A program made the position numbers and the translations under genes. From contig JAENYO010000001.1 of assembly GCA_016841745.1 (NCBI GenBank), forward strand, positions 308,799 to 372,798: a stretch of DNA of 64,000 bases, read 5' to 3'. Positions 7,805 to 16,900 of this stretch are shown here, in pieces (position 1 is the first letter of the stretch; the number at the start of each line of letters is the position of its first letter). The notes under the pieces were generated by a model. It made no database searches, was not told where the DNA came from, and saw nothing but the letters and a program-made list of their open reading frames with translations. Source of the stretch: Acetomicrobium hydrogeniformans (lineage in GTDB: Bacteria; Synergistota; Synergistia; Synergistales; JAFGMB01).

Positions 7805-9550
7805 ATGACTGTAAATGATAAGACGGTTCAGGAATACTTTTCCTGGAATCCCCAGAAAGACCCTCAGTTCGCCCCTCTTATAGTAGGTGAAGGCCATATC
7901 GGAGGCAAAGGTAGATCTCTCCTTTATGGCATCCGGAAACTGTGGGATCAAGATGAAGAACTTGCAGCCAAGGTCATATTCCCACCTTCTCTTTTCTTTG
8001 CTGTAAGCATATACCAATATGTCCTGAACCAGATTGAAGATCTTGATTCACTTGTAACAGAGGATCCGGAAACAATTGAAAAACGCTTCCTCAAAACTGA
8101 ATTGCCTCTCTACGTAACAAATTCTCTAAGGACATTTCTGACCAAGATCAAAGATCCGATCGTGGTCAGAAGCAGCAGTATCCTCGAAGATTCACTTAAA
8201 TACTCTTTTGCCGGGAAGTACCTCTCCACATTTCTTATAAACGATGAAAAAGATCTTGAAGAAAGGGTAAGACTTGTGGAGAACCAGATGAAGATGATCT
8301 TTTCCAGGGTTTATTTCCCTATAGCCGTGGCCTACCGCAAGAAGCACGGTCTTGGCACAGATCAGATGGGAATAATTGTCATGAGAGTTTCTGGAAAGTG
8401 GCGGGGCAGGTATTACTACCCTACCCTTGCCGGTGTCGGATTTTCAAAATATTACAGAAGATGGACTACCCGGATAAAGCCTGAAGACGGTATTATCAGA
8501 CTGGTTTTCGGTATGGGAACCACCAGTACAAAGAGAGGTTACGCAAGATCTTTCTCCCTTACAATGCCCAGTCTAAGACCGGAGGGGCAAAATCCCTTTA
8601 ATATCATGAGACATTCCCAGGAACATTTCCAGGTTGTTGATAGAGAAAGACGGGATCTCGTAACAGTTCATATCAAAGACATCTGGAAGGATATTGTTCC
8701 CTTTCACAGCTGTTTCCCCGAATATGCCCAAGTCTACACATCAGACGTTGAGGGTGGATACTTCAGAAGGATGGGCAAGGGGAGTTTCTGTGTAGACAGG
8801 GATTCCAAAATCTGTTTTACCTTTGAAGAATTTGCCAATCGTTCAAAGAATTTCTTCATCAGAATGAAAAAGATATTGAAGATCCTGGATGAATCAATGG
8901 GAGTACCTGCGGATGTGGAGTTCGCTTACCATCCCACTGAGGACCTGATCGAACTTATTCAATCAAGGCCTCTATGGATAAAGGATTCTCTAAAATCAGC
9001 GCCTATGCCAGATCTTAATTCATCTAACATTATTCTAAAAGCCGACAGAATGGTTACAGACGGTCAGAAAAGAAATATTCCCTACCTGGTAATGGTGGAT
9101 CATAAGCTATACTGCGTTGCCAGGAACTGGTGCGATATTGCCAGGGGAATAGGACAGGTTAATTACAAACTTGGAAAAGAGAAATTTATTCTGGTTGCAC
9201 CTGGAAGGGTTGGGTCAAGTAATCCACTTCTGGGAGTACCTGTTAGATATGATGAAATAACAAGTTGCTGCTGTATCGTCGAGCTTGGCATTCCCCAGGA
9301 AGGGTTTATGCCCGAGCTTTCTTTCGGAACCCATTTCTTTACAGATCTGGAGATCGATGGAATACTTTATATGCCAGTTTACAAGGGCGAAGACAGAAAC
9401 CTATTTGATGAAAGTTTCTTTGATCATCAACCCTATGCTCTAGGTCCAGATCCTTCAATACGAATCTACACTGGTTCTTTTTCAGTATATCTGGACGGAG
9501 GGGCAAACACTGGAGTTGTAATCGCAGACAAGGTCGACAAACACCTTTAA
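7805..9550 (+). CDS. PEP/pyruvate-binding (PPDK_N) domain protein without phosphohistidine domain
   Basis: A 581-aa protein related to the ATP-grasp half of PEP synthase and pyruvate phosphate dikinase. Signature segments are VVRSSSILEDS, SFAGKYLST and, near residues 375-400, DVEFAYHP..LIELIQSRPL. The last 180 residues contain LVAPGRVGSSNPLLGVPV and SFGTHFFTDLEIDG, a C-terminal module I recall from large PPDK_N proteins of unknown role. The swivelling phosphohistidine domain and the PEP/TIM-barrel domain are both missing, so it is unlikely to be a complete PEP synthase. The SD AGGAG precedes the ATG by 8 nt. Confidence 0.75.
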   Translation: MTVNDKTVQEYFSWNPQKDPQFAPLIVGEGHIGGKGRSLLYGIRKLWDQDEELAAKVIFPPSLFFAVSIYQYVLNQIEDLDSLVTEDPETIEKRFLKTELPLYVTNSLRTFLTKIKDPIVVRSSSILEDSLKYSFAGKYLSTFLINDEKDLEERVRLVENQMKMIFSRVYFPIAVAYRKKHGLGTDQMGIIVMRVSGKWRGRYYYPTLAGVGFSKYYRRWTTRIKPEDGIIRLVFGMGTTSTKRGYARSFSLTMPSLRPEGQNPFNIMRHSQEHFQVVDRERRDLVTVHIKDIWKDIVPFHSCFPEYAQVYTSDVEGGYFRRMGKGSFCVDRDSKICFTFEEFANRSKNFFIRMKKILKILDESMGVPADVEFAYHPTEDLIELIQSRPLWIKDSLKSAPMPDLNSSNIILKADRMVTDGQKRNIPYLVMVDHKLYCVARNWCDIARGIGQVNYKLGKEKFILVAPGRVGSSNPLLGVPVRYDEITSCCCIVELGIPQEGFMPELSFGTHFFTDLEIDGILYMPVYKGEDRNLFDESFFDHQPYALGPDPSIRIYTGSFSVYLDGGANTGVVIADKVDKHL

Positions 9551-9574
9551 GTCATAAATCAAACACAAACTCTC

Positions 9575-9615
9575 AAACAGAGGGAAGGGGTTATTCCCCT
9601 TCCCTCTGTTTATCT
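9575..9615. terminator. Bidirectional terminator between convergent genes
   Basis: A perfect 16-bp stem (9575-9590 with 9596-9611, loop TTATT) lies between the 3' ends of the PPDK_N-type gene (+) and pgi (-). A-rich and T-rich flanks on the two sides allow it to work both ways. Confidence 0.9.
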
Positions 9616-9638
9616 CTCCTTTAAGAATTTCATAAGCC

Positions 9639-11021
9639 TTAGAGTTCAATCGATTTCCGGTTCAGCATATGGAAGAGATCTTCAGCTTCTCTGCGATGTT
9701 CCGCATATCCTTTTCTACCCATAAATCCATAGGTATAACGCTTCCCCTGCTCCACCCCCGGCTGATCAAATGGGTCGATCTCGAGAAGGCGCCCTGTCAG
9801 AGCGACTACGTATTCAAAGAAGAATATCATTCCACCAAGAGTTCTGGGTGAAAGTTCTTCCACTTCAATCCATAAAACAGGTTTACCGGATCTGTATATG
9901 GCTGCCGCAGTAGCCATAGCCTCATAGGAAAGCATCTGTCCCATTTCTTTTTCATAAAGATATGACAGTTCTTTCAGACTGGGCTGGTTCACCCCGGGTA
10001 TGGAGATCGGATTGTCAGTTCTCTTTACTTCTATAATAGTGAAGAGTTTATCATCCGGACCTTCTGTGTAAAGCTGAACCTGGGAGTGCTGATCAATACT
10101 TCCCAGAGCCCTTACAGGAGTAAAGCCCTGTCCTTGTTTACCCAGGCTTTCTGCACATAACTGAGCATACCATTCGACAAAATCTTCAAGTCTGTCTGAA
10201 TAGGGCATGAGGACATCAATATTTCTTCCTTTTCGATAATGAAGGTAATGAAGGGCAGACAGTATCCATGCAGGATTATCCAAAATCACTTTTCGTGAAT
10301 TCAGCTTTTCATCAACCTCTCCTGCCCCTTCAAGAAGATTTTCAATATCAATTCCCATGGCAACCGCCGAAACCAGGCCGACAGCAGAAAGAACAGAATA
10401 ACGCCCACCTACACCTGATGGTATGGTAAGACTTCTACATCCAGTATCTTTCGCAAAGGCACGGAGACTACCTCGGGATTCATCGGTGATAACGAGGACA
10501 TGATCCGGAGCCATAGATGCTCCCACTGCCAGTTCCAACTGATGAAAGAAATACAGGAAGTTTGCCATTGTCTCAGCTGTAGAACCTGACTTACTTACCA
10601 CAATAAGAGCCGTTCTGGAGATATCGACAACGTCAAGAATGGATTTACTCCCATGGGGATCGACATTATCTGCAACATAAAAGGCCGGCCCTTTTCTTTT
10701 TTGCAGGGGAATTTCATTGTAATATGGATGAACAAGAGCATTTCTGAGCATAAGATTACCAAGAGCTGATCCGCCGATTCCTATCTGAACAACATTTTCA
10801 AAGTTACCAAGCCAGTTACCATACTCAAATACATGCTCAGTTTGCTGGTAAGGAAGTTTAAGCCAGCCAAATCCATCATTTCCTTCATCTATTCCTTGTC
10901 TTAGCCATTTATCAGCTTCCTCAAGCCTGTTTTGAAGTTTCTCCAATTCTACAGGATCAACAGCAGGCCCCTTAAATACAGCCCCCGTAGAACCTCCATA
11001 AACCAATTTTAAAAAATCCAT
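9639..11021 (-). CDS. pgi: Glucose-6-phosphate isomerase
   Basis: Interconverts glucose 6-phosphate and fructose 6-phosphate. The 460-aa length fits the shorter bacterial form. Recognisable segments are the glycine-rich IGIGGSALGN, the phosphate-binding VVSKSGSTAET, the active-site region GVGGRYSVLS and the late FDQPGVEQGK signature. The ATG at 11021 is preceded by AAGGGGGGG. It stands alone between two terminators and points to glycolysis or gluconeogenesis in an organism otherwise rich in amino-acid catabolism. Confidence 0.96.
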   Translation of the reverse strand: MDFLKLVYGGSTGAVFKGPAVDPVELEKLQNRLEEADKWLRQGIDEGNDGFGWLKLPYQQTEHVFEYGNWLGNFENVVQIGIGGSALGNLMLRNALVHPYYNEIPLQKRKGPAFYVADNVDPHGSKSILDVVDISRTALIVVSKSGSTAETMANFLYFFHQLELAVGASMAPDHVLVITDESRGSLRAFAKDTGCRSLTIPSGVGGRYSVLSAVGLVSAVAMGIDIENLLEGAGEVDEKLNSRKVILDNPAWILSALHYLHYRKGRNIDVLMPYSDRLEDFVEWYAQLCAESLGKQGQGFTPVRALGSIDQHSQVQLYTEGPDDKLFTIIEVKRTDNPISIPGVNQPSLKELSYLYEKEMGQMLSYEAMATAAAIYRSGKPVLWIEVEELSPRTLGGMIFFFEYVVALTGRLLEIDPFDQPGVEQGKRYTYGFMGRKGYAEHRREAEDLFHMLNRKSIEL

Positions 11022-11082
11022 AATCTACCCCCCCTTAATTCAGACTATGAAAATTGAAACTACATCTATTTTAACAGGATGA

Positions 11083-11106
11083 TAAAAAAGGCCCTGAAAA
11101 GGGCCT
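11083..11106 (-). terminator. Terminator after glutaredoxin-like selenoprotein gene
   Basis: Stem AGGCCC/GGGCCT (11089-11094 with 11101-11106) is followed by TTTTTTAT on the minus strand, 72 nt beyond the stop codon at 11179. Confidence 0.8.
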
Positions 11107-11178
11107 GTAATACCGCCTTGAATTATAAGTAAGACATAGTTTCTGTTCTACAGAATCAGGGAAATAACCGTTGCAGGG

Positions 11179-11415
11179 TTATTCTGTTTTTGCAAGCAGT
11201 TCATCTATCCGGGCAGTATCATAACCAACAACAAACTCTTCCCCTATCTGAGTTACCGGAACACCCATCTGCTTTGTTTTACGGACCATTTCCATTGCGG
11301 CTTCCCTGTTAGCACTTACGTCTATATATTCAAACTGTATTTCTTTTTTTACAAGGTAATCCTTTACCTTTGTACACCATGGTCAAGTAGGAGTTGAAAA
11401 AACTCTGACATTCAT
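11179..11415 (-). CDS. Glutaredoxin-like selenoprotein (UxxC), read through in-frame UGA
   Basis: Seventy-eight residues beginning MNVRVFSTPT-U-PWCTK. Codon 11 is TGA (11383-11385), exactly where glutaredoxin/NrdH proteins have the first Cys of CPxC, giving U-P-W-C. The rest is a standard glutaredoxin: beta strand EYIDVSA, MGVPVTQIGEEFVVGYD with the cis-Pro TVP-like segment, and a C-terminal helix. SD GGAGGG lies 7 nt from the ATG. A 7-bp hairpin (11353-11359 with 11364-11370) starts 12 nt after the UGA and may act as the SECIS element. It probably serves as a thiol/selenol reductase. Conventional gene callers would miss or truncate it. Confidence 0.88.
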
Positions 11416-11562
11416 CGCAATCCCTCCTTAGTAGTCTTACCCTTATGGGTATATACTTATTTTAACGTATCATGTTAACAGTATTATATCAGAAGTGCTC
11501 AATTATATATTTTTGTCCAGTTGGCCCAAAAAACAAGCAGTAATCTGGTACCTAAGGTCAGT

Positions 11563-11590
11563 TTGCCAATGATCAGCTTGAAGTTATAAT
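11563..11590 (+). promoter_or_regulatory. Predicted promoter of the NuoE/NuoF/GltD-NuoG operon
   Basis: TTGCCA (11563-11568) and a perfect TATAAT (11585-11590) are separated by 16 nt, 60 nt upstream of the first gene of the operon. The SD GAGGAGGG occurs just before the ATG at 11651. The rest of the 235-bp divergent gap shows only A+T-rich sequence and a small ACCC/GGGT hairpin on the glutaredoxin side. Confidence 0.6.
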
Positions 11591-11650
11591 AGTAAAGTTT
11601 GAAGTGGGGATGATCGTACGCTAATTACTATTCCAGAGGAGGGACATTCA

Positions 11651-12139
11651 ATGACGTCTTCGCCTGCTAAGGGCATCGAAAACATGTCTAAACGCCTTGA
11701 CCCGATTATTGAGAAATACAGGGGTAAAAAGGGCGTAACAATTCCCCTGCTGGCCGATGTTCAGAAAGAACTTGGCTATGTTGCAGAGGAAGCTGTGGGT
11801 TATCTTGCAGAAAAAGCTGATATTCCTGCAGCAGAACTGTTTGGAGTGGCTACCTTTTATGCTATGTTCCGGATGCAACCAGAGGGTAAATATGTGGTCA
11901 GGGTCTGCAGAGGAACTGCATGCCATGTTCAGGGTTCGGCCCTGATAGGCGATCAGATACAGAGGCATTTCAAAATCAAGGATGGAGAAACAACTTCTGA
12001 CGGCATATTCACTTTACAGTACGTAGCCTGTCTTGGGTGCTGCAGTCTGGCTCCTGTATTGATGGTGGGAGATGAAGTTTACGGAAGGCTCACTCCCGAC
12101 AAGGCTGTTAGTATACTTGAATCCTATCGGGATAAGTAA
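11651..12139 (+). CDS. NuoE-like [2Fe-2S] thioredoxin-fold subunit
   Basis: A 162-aa electron-transfer subunit of the NuoE/HndA/HydC family. It has the four-cysteine [2Fe-2S] pattern: CRGTACH (VRVCRGTACHVQG) and CLGCC (VACLGCCSLAP), after an N-terminal helical region that includes GVATFYAMF. First gene of a three-gene operon with a NuoF-like and a large GltD/NuoG-like protein, spaced 19 nt from the next start. In such complexes it relays electrons between the flavin subunit and the partner. Length and motifs are normal. Confidence 0.92.
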   Translation: MTSSPAKGIENMSKRLDPIIEKYRGKKGVTIPLLADVQKELGYVAEEAVGYLAEKADIPAAELFGVATFYAMFRMQPEGKYVVRVCRGTACHVQGSALIGDQIQRHFKIKDGETTSDGIFTLQYVACLGCCSLAPVLMVGDEVYGRLTPDKAVSILESYRDK

Positions 12140-12158
12140 TTATTTGGAGGTGTCCGTA

Positions 12159-13928
12159 TTGCCAAAGACTCTGGTAAAGGTGGGTATGGCAAGCTGCGGC
12201 GTTGCAGCCGGAGCCGAACCTGTCTACAAAAAACTCACCGAAATGTTAAAAGATCGAGACGATGTGGAAGTCAAGAAAGTTGGCTGTATAGGTTTCTGTT
12301 ATCTTGAGCCGCTTGTTGAAATAGAAAAAGGGAGTTCCAGGATAACCTATGGGAAGGTCGACGAGGCCATAGCTGAAGAGATTGTAGAAACACACATTGG
12401 TCACGGTGAGACCATTAAAAAATATGTGGTCCTGAATAATTCTGATGAAGCCCCTGAAAATCCAAGACTGGAAAATCAGGTTCGTATCGTTTTGAGGAAC
12501 AGCGGCCTCATCGATCCAGAAAATATCGATGAATATATTGAAAGAGAAGGTTACAAGGGTCTGGAAAAAGCCCTCAAGGAAATGAGCCCCATGGACGTTA
12601 TCAAGGAGGTTCTGGATAGCGGTTTACGGGGAAGAGGAGGAGCAGGATTTCCTACAGGCCTGAAGTGGAAATTTGCTCATATGGCAAAATCAGACATGAA
12701 ATATTTTGTATGTAATGCTGACGAAGGTGACCCGGGAGCCTTTATGGACCGTTCAGTTCTGGAAGGAGACCCCCACAGCATAATAGAGGGCATGGCCATC
12801 GGAGGTTATGCTATCGGTGCAAGTGAAGGAATAATCTACTGCAGAGCTGAGTACCCCCTTGCTATCAAACATCTTAACACGGCCCTGGAACAGGCCAGGG
12901 AAAAGGAACTCCTTGGTGATAATATAATGGGCACTGATTTCTGTTTTGATATCCACATTAAAGAAGGCGCAGGAGCCTTCGTATGCGGAGAAGAGACAGC
13001 TATGATAGCGTCAATTGAGGGTAAGAGGGGAATGCCACGCCCCAGACCGCCCTTCCCTGCCAATAAGGGAGTTTTCGGTAAACCCACAAACATCAATAAC
13101 GTGGAAACTCTGGCAAATATCCCCTGGATCATAACCAACGGCGCAAGTGCCTTTAACCGATATGGTATAGGCAGAAGCAGGGGAACAAAGGTGTTCGCCC
13201 TTGCCGGGAAAGTCAATAAGGGGGGCCTGGCAGAAGTTCCTATGGGCATGCCTCTGCGAGATGTTATTTTTGAGCTTGCCGGTGGCATCCCCAATAACAA
13301 AAAATTCAAAGCTGTCCAGCTTGGAGGACCATCTGGGGGATGTCTCCCCGAAGCACTTCTGGATACTCCTGTTGACTACGAATCCATTAATGCCACTGGA
13401 GCCATAATGGGCTCAGGTGGAATGGTAATTATGGATGAAACCACCTGTATAGTGGATGTTGCCAAATTCTTCCTTTCATTTGTTCAGAAAGAATCCTGCG
13501 GTAAATGTCCCTTCTGCAGGATCGGAACAAAGAGGATGCTTGAAATTCTGGAAAGGATATCCAGAGGTGAAGGGAAAATGGAAGATCTTGATCTTCTGGA
13601 AGAACTTGCCTACCAGATAAAGGATGGCTCCCTCTGCGGCCTTGGCCAGACAGCTCCCAATCCTGTTCTTACAACTCTAAAGTATTTCCGGGAAGAGTAT
13701 GAAACTCACATCCAAGATAAAAAATGTCCTGCTAAAGTATGTACTTCTCTCATAAAATACAGTATTGATCCTGAGAAATGCATCGGCTGCACAAAATGCG
13801 CCAGGAACTGCCCTGTCAATGCAATTTCCGGGGAAATTAAAAAGGCCCATGTAATTGACGACAGTATCTGTGTTCGCTGCGGGAAATGTATTGAAGTCTG
13901 CCCGGTTAACGCCGTTAGCGTGGAATAA
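12159..13928 (+). CDS. NuoF-like flavoprotein with extra FeS domains (HydB/HndC/NfnB type)
   Basis: A 589-aa NADH-binding subunit. In order: an N-terminal thioredoxin-like [2Fe-2S] domain (MASCGVAAGAEP, VGCIGFCYLEP), the NuoF core with FMN/NADH segments ([26 protein letters not shown]), the 4Fe-4S motif ESCGKCPFCRIGT, and two C-terminal ferredoxin motifs (CIGCTKCARNCP, CVRCGKCIEVCP). This architecture is that of the flavin subunit of electron-bifurcating hydrogenases and transhydrogenases. A TTG start at 12159 with GGAGG 8 nt upstream excludes 29 residues that would otherwise overlap the preceding gene. CPFC replaces the usual CTPC, but the cysteines are kept. Confidence 0.92.
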   Translation: MPKTLVKVGMASCGVAAGAEPVYKKLTEMLKDRDDVEVKKVGCIGFCYLEPLVEIEKGSSRITYGKVDEAIAEEIVETHIGHGETIKKYVVLNNSDEAPENPRLENQVRIVLRNSGLIDPENIDEYIEREGYKGLEKALKEMSPMDVIKEVLDSGLRGRGGAGFPTGLKWKFAHMAKSDMKYFVCNADEGDPGAFMDRSVLEGDPHSIIEGMAIGGYAIGASEGIIYCRAEYPLAIKHLNTALEQAREKELLGDNIMGTDFCFDIHIKEGAGAFVCGEETAMIASIEGKRGMPRPRPPFPANKGVFGKPTNINNVETLANIPWIITNGASAFNRYGIGRSRGTKVFALAGKVNKGGLAEVPMGMPLRDVIFELAGGIPNNKKFKAVQLGGPSGGCLPEALLDTPVDYESINATGAIMGSGGMVIMDETTCIVDVAKFFLSFVQKESCGKCPFCRIGTKRMLEILERISRGEGKMEDLDLLEELAYQIKDGSLCGLGQTAPNPVLTTLKYFREEYETHIQDKKCPAKVCTSLIKYSIDPEKCIGCTKCARNCPVNAISGEIKKAHVIDDSICVRCGKCIEVCPVNAVSVE

Positions 13929-13946
13929 GGGAGGATATCTGACGTT

Positions 13947-16900
13947 ATGGAAAGAACAGTTAAAGTAATCCTGAATGGGAAAGAAGTATATGGCTTCCCG
14001 GAGCAGAAAATACTGGATCTCTGTACCGAATGCGGAATAGAGATACCCACCCTGTGTTATGATCCTCACCTTTCAGTTCACGGAGGGTGTTCAGTATGTC
14101 TCGTAGAAGTAAAGGGAGCAAAGAGCCTCGTGAGGGCCTGTTCGGCTGCTATTTCTAACGGAATGGAAATCAACACAAGGTCATCCAGAGCTGTAAATGC
14201 TCGCAAGCTTGCACTGGAACTCCTCCTTTCCGACCATGTGGGGGACTGCAGGCCTCCATGTACCTTGACCTGCCCTGCAAATGGAAATGTGCAGGCATAT
14301 ATTAATCTCGCCGCACAGGGAAAATACAAAGAATCTCTGGACATACTCCATGAACATGTAACTCTTCCAGCCTGTATAGGAAGGGTATGCCCCGCTCCCT
14401 GTCAGGAAAAATGCCGAAGAAACTTCGTGGACGAAGAGCCTGTATCCATAAGGGAGATAAAAAGATTCGTCGGAGATGTCGCCCTTGAAAAAGGTTTTCT
14501 GGGGACCATGCCTTCCATAAAGGAAAATGGCAAGTCTGTTGCTGTCGTTGGTGGAGGCCCCGCTGGAGTTTCAGCTGCATATTATCTGAGACTAAAAGGA
14601 TATCAGGTTACTCTTATTGACAAGGAACCTCTGCTTGGGGGAATGATGCGCTATGGTATTCCCGATTACAGACTTCCACAGAATGTTCTTCAGAGTGAAA
14701 TAGACTGGCTGTTAGGACATGGTGTTACCGTAAGGACGAACACCTGTCTTGGCAAGGATGTGACTCTGGATGAACTCAGGAACGATAATGATGCAGTTCT
14801 TCTAGCAATGGGTTGCTGGTCTTCCTCACCCATGAGAGCTGAAGGGGAAGATCTCCCTGGAGTTCTCGGGGGCATTGACTTCCTTTATACAGTTAACAGC
14901 GGAAATCCTGCACTTCTTGGTAAGAAAGTAGCTGTTATAGGCGGAGGAAATACTGCAATGGATGCTTGCAGATGTGCCAAAAGACTCGGGGCTGAAGAAG
15001 TTTCTGTAATTTATCGAAGGACAAGAGCCGAAATGCCTGCTGAGGATATCGAGATTGAAGAAGCAATGGAAGAAGGCATCAATTTCACCTTCCTTGCTTC
15101 TCCAACTAAAGTTGAAGGAAAGGGCAAAGTCGAAAGGATCATCTGTGAGAAGATGGAACTTGGTGAACCAGACGCTTCTGGCAGAAGAAGACCCATAGCA
15201 ACAGGAGAAACATTTGCAATGGATGTTGATAACGTTATAGCAGCCATTGGGCAGAAAACTGACTTTGCAGGTCTTCCAGGATCTATACATGACGGCAGGA
15301 AAATGATCGTCAATGAGGATTACGCTACTCCCCTTCCCGGTGTCTTTGTTTGCGGAGACCAGCAGACAGGTCCGAAAATAGCCATTGAAGCTATAGGAAA
15401 TGGCCATTGGGCAGTTGATTCAATCGATCATTATCTTACTCATGGTTATGCTAAAAAACCTTTCTACTTTGATGTTACAAGAGATGATCTTGGACCTGAA
15501 GATTTTACTGACAGGGAAAAACAACCCCGGGAACAGCCAGCTCATGTCCAGGCAGAAAAACGTATGTCAAAACCTTTTGAAGAATATAACGCAGGTCTTA
15601 CTGAAGAACAGGTTCTCAGAGATGCATCAAGATGCCTTGAATGCGGGTGTGAAGATGTCTTCGAATGTAAACTCAGGAAATATGCCATCGATTACGAGGT
15701 GGATCCATCAAGGGTCGCCGGCGAACATATTTCCAAAGAAGAAAATGCAAATGAGTACTACATCCGAAATATGGATAAATGTATCCTTTGCGGGAGATGC
15801 GTCAGAGCCTGTGACGAGATAGCCGGATTCCATGCAATTGATTTCGCAAAAAGAGGATTTGATTCAGTAATGGCTCCCCAGTTCTTTGTTCCCATTGAGG
15901 ATTCGGATTGTACTTTCTGCGGACTCTGCACACAAGTATGTCCAGTAGGTGCATTGGTCGAAAAACGAGCACCCAGATGGCCACATACTGAAAAACCAGA
16001 GATCGTCAAAACAACATGCAATAAATGCCCTGTAGGTTGTGAACTGGACCTTAATCTTGACAACTCAAGGGAAAGGATCGTTCGTATAACTACTGATCTT
16101 GACAATCCGGCTTCCCCAACCTATGGTAACTGCTGCGTTAAAGGTAGATATTCCTTTGGAGATGTTTCAAAGGACCGGATCATTACACCTCTGCAGAACG
16201 GAAATGAGGTTGCGTGGAATGACGTTATTGCTGAAATAGGACAGATAACTGAAAATGCAGAGAAGGATGACACAGCATTCCTCACCAGCGCATCTCTTAC
16301 CAACGAGGAAATGAAGGCACTTAAGATCCTGACAGGAGAAGTTCTACAGGATATTCCCGTGACCGTAAAAGACTTTGATATCTTCAGACCAGGCCTTGAC
16401 ATCCTGAATAGTAAATGGGGAATTAATGGTTCTACGGCAGGTTATGACCAGATCCTCTCTTCGAACTGCATTCTCCTTATCGATTCAGATACCGATGAAG
16501 AACAGCCCGTACTTTCGTCATGGATAAGACGTGCAATGAGGAAGAACTCCACCCAGGTCATTTATCTTGGAAACGATCCCGGAATTTTAGGGAAAGGTGA
16601 CTCTATGCTCCTGTCTCCAAGGCAAGGGACAGAAGAAGACCTTCTGAAGGGTATCCTGGCCGAAGTAACCAGGAAGACAGAAGGTAATGTTCAGGACGAA
16701 CTGAAGCCTTATACTCTTGAACATACGGAGTCTCTGACCGGTATTTCTTCAACTGAAATAGCCAGGTGTGTAAACCTGCTTCTCGAAAGCAAAGGCCTCG
16801 TAACCATGTGGGGGAGTAAAGTTGCAGCAAGCAGCTCCAGAACGGAAAAGGTCCTCAAGCTGATGGAAAAGCTTGATAAGAAATCTTTCTTCCTCCTTTA

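Noticed and set aside
14826-15407. 193-aa minus-strand frame inside the large fusion gene
   Set aside because: The plus-strand protein carries unbroken FAD and NAD(P) motifs over this stretch. The antisense product shows no recognisable motif and is Ser/Phe-rich as expected for antisense of such sequence.
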